A DNA stretch of 64,000 nucleotides from Cellulomonas palmilytica (lineage in GTDB: Bacteria; Actinomycetota; Actinomycetes; Actinomycetales; Cellulomonadaceae), in contig NZ_CP062221.1 in NCBI RefSeq assembly GCF_021590045.1, forward strand, positions 310,001 through 374,000. The letters are read 5' to 3'. The notes under the pieces were generated by a model. The model worked only from the letters and a program-made list of their open reading frames with translations, was not told the origin of the DNA and did not search any database. Every line of letters starts with the position of its first letter. The stretch's first letter is position 1. Below, in pieces: positions 1 to 8,600 of this stretch. A program made the translations under genes and the position numbers.

Positions 1-297
1 CGGCTCGTGAACACGACCGCGGAGTCGTTCGCCGCCTCGATGCACCGGATGGCGCGCTACACGCGCGAGGTCCGGGCAGCCGAGGACGACGACGAGGCCC
101 TGGACATCGTCCACGCGACGATCGGTGAGCTTCGAGAGATCGACCCGGCGGCCTGGGCTCGACGCCCGGAGCTACTGGCCGGTTGTCGCCGAGCAGATGG
201 AGGCCGGACTGCTCTGATAGCAGAAGCGCTATCGTCCGGTACATGCCCTCTGGATACGGTGCGGAGCTCCGAGCTCGGCGCCTCCGCCTCGGCCTGA
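1..297 (+). CDS. Partial hypothetical ORF at the left edge, probably frameshifted
   Basis: The reading frame is open from the first base, so the 5' end may lie outside the window; a GTG at 7 is the first start inside it. Residues up to about 'GELREIDPAAW' (near 150) look like a real acidic helical protein. Downstream, this frame becomes Arg/Ser-rich and overlaps the next gene. Another frame continues more naturally as 'DARSYWPVVAEQMEAGLL' and stops at 217, which is 26 bases before the next start codon. I therefore suspect a frameshift near 150-165, natural or a sequencing error, with a true end at 217. No family was recognised. The position directly upstream of a toxin-antitoxin-like pair could mean cotranscription. 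Confidence 0.35.
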   Translation, partial: RLVNTTAESFAASMHRMARYTREVRAAEDDDEALDIVHATIGELREIDPAAWARRPELLAGCRRADGGRTALIAEALSSGTCPLDTVRSSELGASASA

Positions 298-701
298 CGC
301 AACGTGAGCTCGCTCGCCTCTCCGGCGTCGCGCAGCCCGTGATCGAGGTCACGGAGACCGGCCGACGCAGCGCGAGCCCTGTCACACGGTCCCGCCTCGA
401 CGCCGCGCTGAGTGTGCGACCGTCCGTCGTGCTGCAGCGTCACCGCGCAGCCGTCCGTGACGCAGTTGCGCGGCACCGGGGTCACGACGCGTACATCATC
501 GGGTCCGTAGCGCGCGGCGACGACACCCCTGCGTCCGACGTCGACCTCATGATCACCTTCGATGACGGCACCGACCTCGTGGACGTCCTCGACCTCACGG
601 ACGAGCTCGAGCAGCTCCTCGGCGCCAAGGTGGATGTGGTCTCGGGGCGGGTCCACGGCACCGTGAGCACCCACGCTCGGCGCGATGCGGTTCCGCTGTG
701 A
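243..701 (+). CDS. HTH-MNT fusion: XRE-type DNA-binding domain with minimal nucleotidyltransferase
   Basis: A protein of 152 aa starting at the ATG at 243. Residues about 5-55 form an XRE-type helix-turn-helix (LRLGLTQRELARLSGVAQPV). Residues about 80-130 form a minimal nucleotidyltransferase domain with the signature GSVARGDDTPASDVDLM, carrying the Gly-Ser and the two catalytic Asp residues (D-x-D). MNT proteins of this kind pair with HepT-like proteins as type VII toxin-antitoxin modules, where the MNT protein adds AMP to HepT to silence it. The next gene is HepT-like and overlaps by four bases (GTGA), so the two are translationally coupled. The N-terminal HTH suggests that the protein also represses its own operon; that part is inference. 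Confidence 0.8.
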   Translation: MPSGYGAELRARRLRLGLTQRELARLSGVAQPVIEVTETGRRSASPVTRSRLDAALSVRPSVVLQRHRAAVRDAVARHRGHDAYIIGSVARGDDTPASDVDLMITFDDGTDLVDVLDLTDELEQLLGAKVDVVSGRVHGTVSTHARRDAVPL

Positions 702-985
702 CCGGTGACGACAAGGTCGCGCGGCTGCTCGACGACCTGGCGACGATGGCGGAAGACGCGGCCCACATCGTCGGCCTGGGCGAGGACGCGTACCTGGCCG
801 ACGACGCCCATGGGCGACTGCTGCGCAACGCGGGCGAGCGCATCGTCATCAAGGTGTCGACCGTGGTGGAGCGCCTCCCTGAGGACTTCAAGGAGCAGTA
901 TCCGGAGATCGAATGGGTCAAGATCCAGCGGATGCGGAACCTCGTCGCGCACCACCATGACAAGGTCCAGGCCGACTTCGTGTGA
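698..985 (+). CDS. HepT-like (DUF86) ribonuclease toxin
   Basis: An all-helical 95-aa protein starting at GTG 698, inside the stop of the MNT gene. The C-terminal part has the HepT/DUF86 signature: an Arg followed by a His cluster in 'RMRNLVAHHHD', matching the R-X4-6-Y/H-X-X-H catalytic motif of HEPN ribonucleases. HEPN toxins of this group cleave RNA and are controlled by AMP addition from the partner MNT protein. The usual Tyr of the motif is replaced by His here ('HHHD'), which matters because that Tyr is the residue normally modified. Family assignment is good; toxin activity is inferred from the pairing. Confidence 0.75.
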   Translation: MTGDDKVARLLDDLATMAEDAAHIVGLGEDAYLADDAHGRLLRNAGERIVIKVSTVVERLPEDFKEQYPEIEWVKIQRMRNLVAHHHDKVQADFV

Positions 986-1157
986 GCAACGCCGGCGCAC
1001 CGCATTCCGCAGCTGGTCGCGATCGTGGTTGGCAGCGCCGGATGAGCGCCGAGGTGCCGTCCGTCTGACGGATCGAGTCTGACGCTCACGGCGCGGCAAG
1101 GAAGTCCTCACGGTTGCAGCGCGTCCGTCCGGGCCTGCCACACCGCGAGCAGGTCCG

Positions 1158-1721
1158 TCAGTCGCGAGCAGGAACCGGAACATCGCTCCCGTACCCGAAG
1201 ACGTGTGCGCTCAACACATCCACCTCGCGCCGCGGTTCCCCGAAGAACGCGGCTAGCCTACGCGCGACCCGCGCGAACGGCCGCTCCCGCGCCTGCCCGG
1301 CCTCGTTCCAGTTCGCTGTCGGCACCACGAGGAACAGATGCTGCGCGTTCTGCGCGATGTGCACCTTCCAGAAGTCCTTGAGATCATGGTTGTTGGTCGT
1401 GGTACCGCCACGCTCGACCTCGGCAATGATCCCGCGACCAGGACTCAAGGCATAGATAAAGTCGGGCCGGGCGCGAGTGACGAACCCGTCCTGGGGAACC
1501 AGGACGACCTCCTCGGCGAAGCCGATCTCCCGTAGCAGATCACCCACGACGTGCTGGACAGCGGCACTCGACGCGCGGTGGACGTGGACCACGTCGATGG
1601 CCGGGCGCTCCGCCTCGAGGTGCGCAACCAGCCGCTGAGCCATTTCGTCCACAACGGCAATCTCGCGCGCGTCAGAGTCGCTCACGGCACTCTTTACAAA
1701 GCGCACATGACGACCGGGCAC
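1158..1721 (-). CDS. Orphan restriction-endonuclease-like protein
   Basis: A protein of 187 aa read from a GTG at 1721. The centre contains 'RPDFIYALSPGRGIIAEVERG', an Asp in a PD pair followed about 15 residues later by E-V-E in a strand. This is the layout of a PD-(D/E)XK nuclease core in which Lys is replaced by Glu, as in BamHI (E-x-E). The segment after it ('TNNHDLKDFWKVHIAQNAQHLFLVVP') resembles the strand-helix continuation of such folds. There is no methyltransferase directly beside it; the nearest cytosine methyltransferase is 12 kb away. It may be a restriction or defence nuclease, or a non-nuclease relative. The family is not recognised beyond this fold-level guess. Confidence 0.55.
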   Translation of the reverse strand: MPGRHVRFVKSAVSDSDAREIAVVDEMAQRLVAHLEAERPAIDVVHVHRASSAAVQHVVGDLLREIGFAEEVVLVPQDGFVTRARPDFIYALSPGRGIIAEVERGGTTTNNHDLKDFWKVHIAQNAQHLFLVVPTANWNEAGQARERPFARVARRLAAFFGEPRREVDVLSAHVFGYGSDVPVPARD

Positions 1722-2660
1722 GACCTCTAGCTTCCGCGGGGGCGCTCCGAGAAGCTAGCTCCGATCGGGCGACATGCGCGTCGCACGCCGCCTCAGGGAG
1801 GGGGCACCGAGCAGTCCGCCCGGTCTCAGCACGACCAGGGACGCTTCCCGCAGGTCACGGCAACCTGAGTCTCGAAGGGGCGCCCGCCTGGCAGAGCGTC
1901 CTGTTCGCGCCAGTCCGGACGGCATGCGGGGGTTGGGTGCAGCGGCAGTTGCTCGTTCCGTGCCGTCGGGAAGACTGTCCGCCTCCTTAACCGCCGACTG
2001 GAGGCCCTCTGGCGGAGCCAACGGGCCGGTGAACGACGATGGCGGCGCGGTCGGCACGCGGCGCAGATCATGTCGAAACGTGCAGGCCATACAAGTGGCG
2101 ATCGCCTGTGACGGAACAATCGTAGTGGCATCCCCTAGCAAACGATCAGTGCCACACCGGATACAAGTTTGCTTGCAAGGCAGTAGCCATCTATGAGATC
2201 CTGCGGCGTTCAGTCGACCCCAATTGCTTAGTCATTGTGGACGCAAGATGCGCTGCCCAAGGCATTATCACGCTTCGCCTGCGATTTGAAACGTGCCGCC
2301 CGCGCCATCGCCAAGATTGGCAAGGAACGGCGCGGTCTCATTGTTCCAGTCAAGCATCCCATGCTACCCGCGCGCCATCACGGCACCTCTAGGAAACGAG
2401 AGCATTCATGCGTGAACTAGGGACACTTGCCGGAACAAGCCTCTTGGTTGCGATCCCAGATTGCTCGCAGCGGCCGCCCGCAAATGCATATCATCGCTGC
2501 GGTTAAGCGCCGCGATCTCCGCGAGACCAGATTCAATACTCGCGGCAAGGTCAGTGTAGTCGCGCCCGGGGGCCTCGTCACGCCCGCGCGGATGAAATCT
2601 TACGGCCGGCCGCCCGTTCGGCCATCATTCCCGGAGAAGAGCGCTAGGTTCGGGCGCACC
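1722..2660. other. Poorly coding, lower-GC stretch before the defence island
   Basis: No convincing gene was found in about 940 bases. From roughly 2090 to 2560 the GC content is visibly lower than on either side. On the minus strand, codons from about 2183 down to 1900 read as a possible zinc-ribbon protein with two Cys pairs ('CIRCG' near 2165-2154, 'CMAC' near 2085), but there is no ATG or GTG start and the tail is Pro/Arg-rich, so it may be a decayed gene. A 61-aa reading frame at 2235-2420 has no family features. The segment probably carries the promoter of the operon starting at 2661, but I could not fix a -35/-10 pair. Confidence 0.4.
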
Positions 2661-4727
2661 ATGGATACGACCGCCGCGGGCGAGGAGCGCTACTCCTGGT
2701 GGAGCGACTCCATCCGCCGTGCATACTTTGACCAAGCGGGCAAACCGTGTGTACTTGCTGTCGACGACGCCGAACTTGGGCGGCTGGCTCCGGACCGTGA
2801 CGACGCAGTGGCTGACCTCGTCCAGGCCGTCCTCCGCGTAGGCGGTGCGCCAACCTCCAGTGACTTCTTCCCTGGCGTCATGGCACGCTTCCAGCGGTGG
2901 AGGATCGGCGGACGAGTTGAGCTCCCCCCGGTGCTGCCCCTTCTTGCGCTCTCTGTGCTGGCCGCTCACCGCATGCACGGGGATGGCACCTATTCCAAGA
3001 GCAACTACTACATCCGGCTCAGCGAGCTCCTGGCAGCAGGGGGCGCACCGGGCGGACCCGAAGAGATCCGTGCGCAGGTTGAGAGGCGCTTTGGGCGGGT
3101 GGCCGAGATGTGGCAGGGCCTCGACGAATATCTCCGAAGGCACCCCGAGCACGGCGAGTCGACGATCCCCGAGCGCCCGAGGCTGACCATCATCGGGTAC
3201 CCGATGTCGCAGGCACTCGTCCGCAGGTCCGACCGAGCTGTGCTCACGCAGTTCTTCTCGAGACTGCGCCTGGGCACTCAGCGCGACATGCCGCGTGACT
3301 TAGTCCTGGCGAACCTCCGCCTGTGGGCAAGCCGGCCCCGCGGCTTCAGTGAGCCCTTCGTCCGTGCGATCAACAGTGCCGACCTCGAGCCCCTGGTTAT
3401 CCCGATCGTGCTCAGCCTCTTGCACTCATGGGACGGCCAGGTTCTTGGCCCGGAAGGACGCACCCAGGTCGCCGCACGGCTCGTGATCGACCCCGATAGG
3501 TGGTCCTCGTCGTGGGTCGTCCAGGCTGCGGCCGACATAGGTGACACTTTCACAGGGACGATCGACAGACGCTCGGTTGAGGTGCAGGTCTTGAGGAGCG
3601 AGGGGGCCTCATACGCCCCGCTCGAAGGCCTCCCGAGCACACCTGGATCTCTCTGCAGGTCAGGATTCGAGCTCCGGGGCGACCAGGCGACCGTTGTCGC
3701 GCGGGGCGCGCGACTGGTGTTCTTCGCCGAGGACCCCGCGCTCGGGGCCTGGCTATCACGAGGCTCCATGTCGCCGTACGAGGAGCACATCGTTGCCGCG
3801 TCAGCGGACATCTCCTCCAGCTTCCGCGAGGCACTCGAGACAGCTGCCGACCCGGGCTGGCGCGAGGTGCGGCAGCGCCCCGAGTCGCCGCTGCTGGTCG
3901 GCTACGTCATCTACCGCAAGGTCCGGTTCTCTCGTGATGCCCCACTGGACAGCACCCTCCAGAAGTTGCCCTCGCTCGCCACGGCCGGCCTGCGGCCCGA
4001 CCACACCGCCCGCGCACGGTTCGTCAACGGCCTCCGCGTAGCCCGCGGCGTGAGCAGCAACTGCTACCTCACGGGCTGCGCACCAGACCTGCTGCTCCCT
4101 TCGGGCGCGGAGTCGCGGCCGGTCATCGTGACTCTCGACGGTGTGAACCAGCAGTTCCGGGCCACGGGGTTCCCCATCCCGCTTCGCCGGGTGTCCGGGC
4201 TCGAGCCTGGCCCGCACAACGTGGAGGTCGAAGGCGAGACACTGACCTTCCACCTGGTGCGCGACGACCCCGCACCGGAGAATGCAACCGGCGCAGAAGG
4301 GCTCGCCTGGGACACTGGAGGAAGCCTCTCGACCGCGACCGTCGATGCCCTCGCACGTGGCGCGGTGGTCGCGGGCGTTGACATCCTCCGGCCCATCTTC
4401 GCCCAGCGGGGGCAGGACGAGTCGGCCGTGATCCACCGCGACGGCCACTGGCAGCGTGTCATCGAGCCTGGGCGGCCCGCCTTCCTGAAAGACCAGGTCA
4501 GCCCGTCCCCCCGCTTCGAGCTCCAGGCCCCGCCATCGGCCGTCTGGCTCGCCCAGCGTCGGGGTGTGCGCTGGCGGGTGCTCAAGCTGGCTGAAGAGGC
4601 ACCGGCCTTCTCAGCCGACTCGTTGTCTGCCTCAGACCGCGACGCCTGGCGCCGCCTCGTCGGCAATGGGCCGGAGCACGACACGCTGTGGTGGGCATAC
4701 CTGCAGGCTGCGGGGGTCGACGCGTGA
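2661..4727 (+). CDS. Large defence-island protein, candidate DruF-like component
   Basis: A 689-aa protein from the ATG at 2661. The frame is open further upstream to 2427, but that part is atypical, while the protein from 2661 ('MDTTAAGEERYSWWSDS') is compositionally uniform. No catalytic motif or domain could be named. It has a helical N-terminal half (about residues 1-240) and a more mixed C-terminal half with several beta-type stretches. It lies first in a tightly coupled operon: its stop overlaps the GTG start of the next gene by four bases, and that gene overlaps the helicase gene the same way. In Druantia type II systems two unannotated proteins (DruF, DruG) accompany a DUF1998 helicase (DruE), which is why this role is proposed. 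Homology was not tested. Confidence 0.6.
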   Translation: MDTTAAGEERYSWWSDSIRRAYFDQAGKPCVLAVDDAELGRLAPDRDDAVADLVQAVLRVGGAPTSSDFFPGVMARFQRWRIGGRVELPPVLPLLALSVLAAHRMHGDGTYSKSNYYIRLSELLAAGGAPGGPEEIRAQVERRFGRVAEMWQGLDEYLRRHPEHGESTIPERPRLTIIGYPMSQALVRRSDRAVLTQFFSRLRLGTQRDMPRDLVLANLRLWASRPRGFSEPFVRAINSADLEPLVIPIVLSLLHSWDGQVLGPEGRTQVAARLVIDPDRWSSSWVVQAAADIGDTFTGTIDRRSVEVQVLRSEGASYAPLEGLPSTPGSLCRSGFELRGDQATVVARGARLVFFAEDPALGAWLSRGSMSPYEEHIVAASADISSSFREALETAADPGWREVRQRPESPLLVGYVIYRKVRFSRDAPLDSTLQKLPSLATAGLRPDHTARARFVNGLRVARGVSSNCYLTGCAPDLLLPSGAESRPVIVTLDGVNQQFRATGFPIPLRRVSGLEPGPHNVEVEGETLTFHLVRDDPAPENATGAEGLAWDTGGSLSTATVDALARGAVVAGVDILRPIFAQRGQDESAVIHRDGHWQRVIEPGRPAFLKDQVSPSPRFELQAPPSAVWLAQRRGVRWRVLKLAEEAPAFSADSLSASDRDAWRRLVGNGPEHDTLWWAYLQAAGVDA

Positions 4728-5653
4728 TTGGCGATCTGCTGCTCTCCTGGATGTCGGCGACCGGTTCTGGTTCCGTCAGGGACCTCCGGCGGCGCGTCCA
4801 GTGGATGGCCCGCACCAGCGACGCAGACCACAGCGCGCGCGCCGCCGCGCGCTGGGTGCGTGACATGACGACCCTCGGCCACTGCGAGGTCGACTGGCAG
4901 GCGGACCGATGGTCCATCGCTCCATCTGCGCTGACCGTGCTGCCCTGCTCAGACGGGCAAGCTGCCCTAGTCGGCTCCCGCCGTGCGGCACTGCTCGAGC
5001 GGCTGGAGGACAGCAACCTCTGGATCGAGCATCTCGTGCAGGAGCCCTCCGGGGACGACCTGCCGATGCCGACAGCCATCCTGGCGAGCTACGACTCGTA
5101 CGACTCGCTCGCGGCCGAGGCCGCGCGCATCGGAGCAGCATTCGCGGGGTGTGCCGCGGTGAGGCTGGCGGCACGGCTGCCGCGGATCGGCCTCGGCCGC
5201 GACGCCGCGCCGCCCTCCTGGTCCAGCACCACGCTAGAGCGGTTCGAGGGCCTGGATCACCCCTACTTCCGGTCGGCCGCGGTCCGCGGCGGAGAGCTCC
5301 TTCCAGACGGTCTGTACCGGACGGAGGTGCTGGGCCGTAACGCCTACCTGCTACTGCGGGACGGCGCCTGGCACCACTGCGGCCGCGGAGAAGGCGTGTA
5401 CCTCGAGTTGGCGCGCTGGGGGGAGACCACGCTCCGCTACCGGTCCGACGCCGTCGGCTACCCGGAGTGCGGGAGCGTCTTCGTCGACTGGGGAGCGCCG
5501 CTGCCGCCACTACAGGCGCGCGCGCTGGTGCTCTGCAGTGGCAAGGTGCCCCGTTTTGGTCAGGCCGGCCAAACGACGATCTATTGCAACGTGCCCATCA
5601 AGGTGGCCCACCTGGTGGCCGACTCACTCATGCAGAAGCTGGTCCTGCTGTGA
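4724..5653 (+). CDS. Defence-island protein, candidate DruG-like component
   Basis: A 309-aa protein beginning at GTG 4724, whose GTGA overlaps the preceding stop. The start is chosen for this overlap. The first 75 residues ('IGDLLLSWMSATGSGSVRDLRRRVQWMA' onward) look like a winged-helix or similar small helical domain; the remainder has alternating short strands and no recognised motif. Its stop again overlaps the GTG start of the helicase, so all three proteins are probably made in fixed ratio and form a complex. Assignment as the DruG position is from gene order only. It could also be a loading or specificity subunit of another helicase-based defence system. Confidence 0.55.
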   Translation: MIGDLLLSWMSATGSGSVRDLRRRVQWMARTSDADHSARAAARWVRDMTTLGHCEVDWQADRWSIAPSALTVLPCSDGQAALVGSRRAALLERLEDSNLWIEHLVQEPSGDDLPMPTAILASYDSYDSLAAEAARIGAAFAGCAAVRLAARLPRIGLGRDAAPPSWSSTTLERFEGLDHPYFRSAAVRGGELLPDGLYRTEVLGRNAYLLLRDGAWHHCGRGEGVYLELARWGETTLRYRSDAVGYPECGSVFVDWGAPLPPLQARALVLCSGKVPRFGQAGQTTIYCNVPIKVAHLVADSLMQKLVLL

Positions 5654-8600
5654 CTGGCGTGAAGCAAGCGGGACGGGGACTCATGGGCAGCACAAGCGGA
5701 GGAGAGCGTCGGCTCAACCCCCTCGGCACCTTCAACAGGCTCCGCGAGGCGTACTTCAAGTATTACGACACGCCCTTCGGGCTCGCGAACCGCCAGCTGG
5801 AGGACGAGCGACGCGAGCTCCTCGACCGTGACGGCGGCGTGTTCCGCAGCCCGCACATCGAGCTCCGCCCGGAGTACGTCACAGCCGACCGTCCTCTGGG
5901 CGAGTCCGTAAGCGCTTCGGGCGCCGCGCCAGAGCTCGAAGCGTTCGCGCAGTGCGGGCTCTTCCCACCTGGAGTCGTCCTGTACCGCCACCAGGAGGAG
6001 GCGCTTGCGGCCGGGGTCGCCCAGGACGGGCACATGGTCATCACGGCGGGCACCGGCTCAGGCAAGACAGAGTCGTTCTTGCTCCCGGTGCTGTCGACGC
6101 TGCTCAAAGAGTCCAGGGGGTGGCAGGGCGGGCCTGCGCCGCAGCAAGCGTCACCTTGGTGGCGGAGCGACACCGAGCCCTTCGCAGCGCAGCGGGAGGG
6201 GGAGCACGGCCGGCGCCAGGCGGTGCGGACGCTGATCCTGTACCCGATGAACGCTCTGGTCGACGACCAGCTCATCCGCCTACGCCGTGCTCTCGACAGC
6301 GATGCGGCCCGGACCTGGCTCGACACCCACCGCAGCGGGCACCGTTTCTACTTCGGGCGCTACACGGGGTCGACGCCTGTCACGGGCGCGCCGGGCAACG
6401 GCCTCGCCGTCAAGGACCTGCGCCACTACCTCAGAGAGACCGAGACCAGGTCGAGCCGCGCAAGGGAGCTTGCTTCGTCTCCCGGGGCGGACCCAGACAC
6501 CCAGTACTTCGTGCCACGGCTCGACGGTGCTGAGATGCGGTCCCGCTGGGACATGTCCGCCGCGCCGCCGGACATCCTCATCACGAACTACTCGATGCTC
6601 AACGTCATGCTCCTCCGGGAGAAGGACGATCTCTTCTTCGAGTCCACCAAGGCGTGGCTGGACGAGGACCCGGACAACAAGTTCACGCTGGTCGTCGACG
6701 AGCTGCACATGTACCGCGGCACGGCAGGCACTGAGGTCGCCTACCTCCTGCGGCAGCTGCGCCACCGGCTAGGGCTCGACAACCGGCCCGGCCAGTTCCG
6801 CGTGCTCGCAGCATCCGCCTCTCTGGACCCCTCGCGCGACCAGGAGTACCTGGCGAGCTTCTTCGACGTCGAGCCAGGCAAGTTCGAGTTCGTGCGAGGA
6901 CATCTTGTGCCCTCACTTCCCGCAGCAGCGAGCACTGTGCCCCCGGCGCAGGTCCTGGACGCCTCCGACGCACCAGCGGCGGCCGCCCTCGCGCGCACCA
7001 CGGGGCTCACCGCCGCCATCAGGGCCGCCCTGCACGAGGGTGAAGGTGGCGGCACCTCCAAGACTGCGGCCGACCTTGCTCAGCGCCTGTTCCCCGGAGC
7101 CCCGCCGGAGGAGGGAGAACAGGCGGTAGGGCGCATCCTCGAGGGCCTCGCAGCCGACCCGGAGCCCGGTGACCCTCGGCTCCGGGTGCACATGTTCTTC
7201 CGTAACGTTCCGGGCATCTGGGCGTGCACCGATCCCGAGTGTGGCAGGGTCCCCCCCGAGCACCGCGAGGGGCGAGGAGTCGGCTGGCTCTACGCCGAGC
7301 CGGTCAGCCGCTGCGGCTGCGGCAACCGCGTGCTCGAGCTGCTCTACTGCCAGAACTGCGGTGACGTGTTCCTCGGCGGCTTCGCGCCGGAGGGCGCCAC
7401 GCAGCGGAGCGCGGTGGACACGACGCTCCTCGCCGACGTGCCAGAGCTCGCGAAGCTTCCCGACCAGGTGTCGCTCGAGCGCACCGCCGCGAACTACGTC
7501 GTGTACTGGCCCGACCCGCGGCCCACCCTCGACCGGCTGGACAAAGCGGTGTGGGGCGCCAAGAAGACGGTCGAGTTCGCGTTCAGGAGGTCCGAGCTCA
7601 AGCCCGGCACCGGCGGCCTGCGCAACACAGAGGCCGGCGCCACGGGCTGGAGCTTCCACGTGACCGCCGCCCCCGGCTCCAAGAACGGCCCGGCCGCTCA
7701 CGAACTCAGCCCGTTCCCAACACAGTGCCCCTCCTGCGGGGACGACTGGGAGATCAAGTTCAGCCACGACCGCAACGGCATGCTCCCCGTGACAGACCCC
7801 CTTCGGAAGCGGTCGCCGATCCGTGCGATGCGCACCGGTTTCGAGAAGATCAATCAGGTTCTCATCACCGAGCTCGCTGGTGACCTCGACGAGGACGACC
7901 GCAAGGTGATCGTCTTCACCGACAGTCGCCAGGACGCAGCGAAGCTGTCCTCAGGCCTGGCGCTGCGTCACTACCAGGACCTACTGCGGCTGCTCCTCGT
8001 CCAGCGGCTCACCGCGGCTGGCGACCCTGCCGATGACGTGCGGCTGGCGAAGGCCCACGTGGTGGGCGGCACGAAGACTGACGCGTCATGGGAGGCGCTC
8101 GACCGGCTCGCGGAGAGGGACCCTGCCACGCTGTCCGAGCTCCGGAGCTACTGGGAAGGCAAGCCGGGTGGGACCGACGAGCTCCTGGCTCGCCTCGAAC
8201 AGCGTCTGGGCTCCCAGCCCAGCATCGCTGAGATCTCAAGTGGACTGGCTAGCGACCTGCTCGCGCTGGGCATGAACCCCGGCGGGCCGCACGCCAACCT
8301 GCAGCAGACAGACGAGATCAAGAACCCACGGCCATGGACGTCCTGCTACGACTGGGACGTCACGCCACCCAAGGAGCGCGGCGGGCTTGCACCAGCACAG
8401 AAGACGCTGGTCCGAGACATCCAGCAGTCCCTGATCAAGGAGCTGCTGGACGGCTTGTTCTCCGGTGCGGGACGCGACTTCGAGTCGCTCGGGCTCGGCT
8501 GGCTCACGCTCGAAGGCGACACCGCCGGGCCCGACATCGACCCGTCCAGCTCTCTCGCGCACGTCCGCGCAGCGCTGCGCGTGCTCGCCGACCAGCGGCG

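Noticed and set aside
2235..2420. 61-aa reading frame
   Set aside because: No ribosome site, no recognisable family features, and it lies in the poorly coding stretch.
2427..2660. Upstream extension of the 689-aa protein to an in-frame ATG at 2427
   Set aside because: The added residues are compositionally unlike the rest and lie in the low-GC stretch; ATG 2661 is the more natural start.
5467..5649. N-terminal extension of the helicase frame
   Set aside because: It lies inside the preceding gene in another frame; the GTGA overlap at 5650 gives a coupled start.
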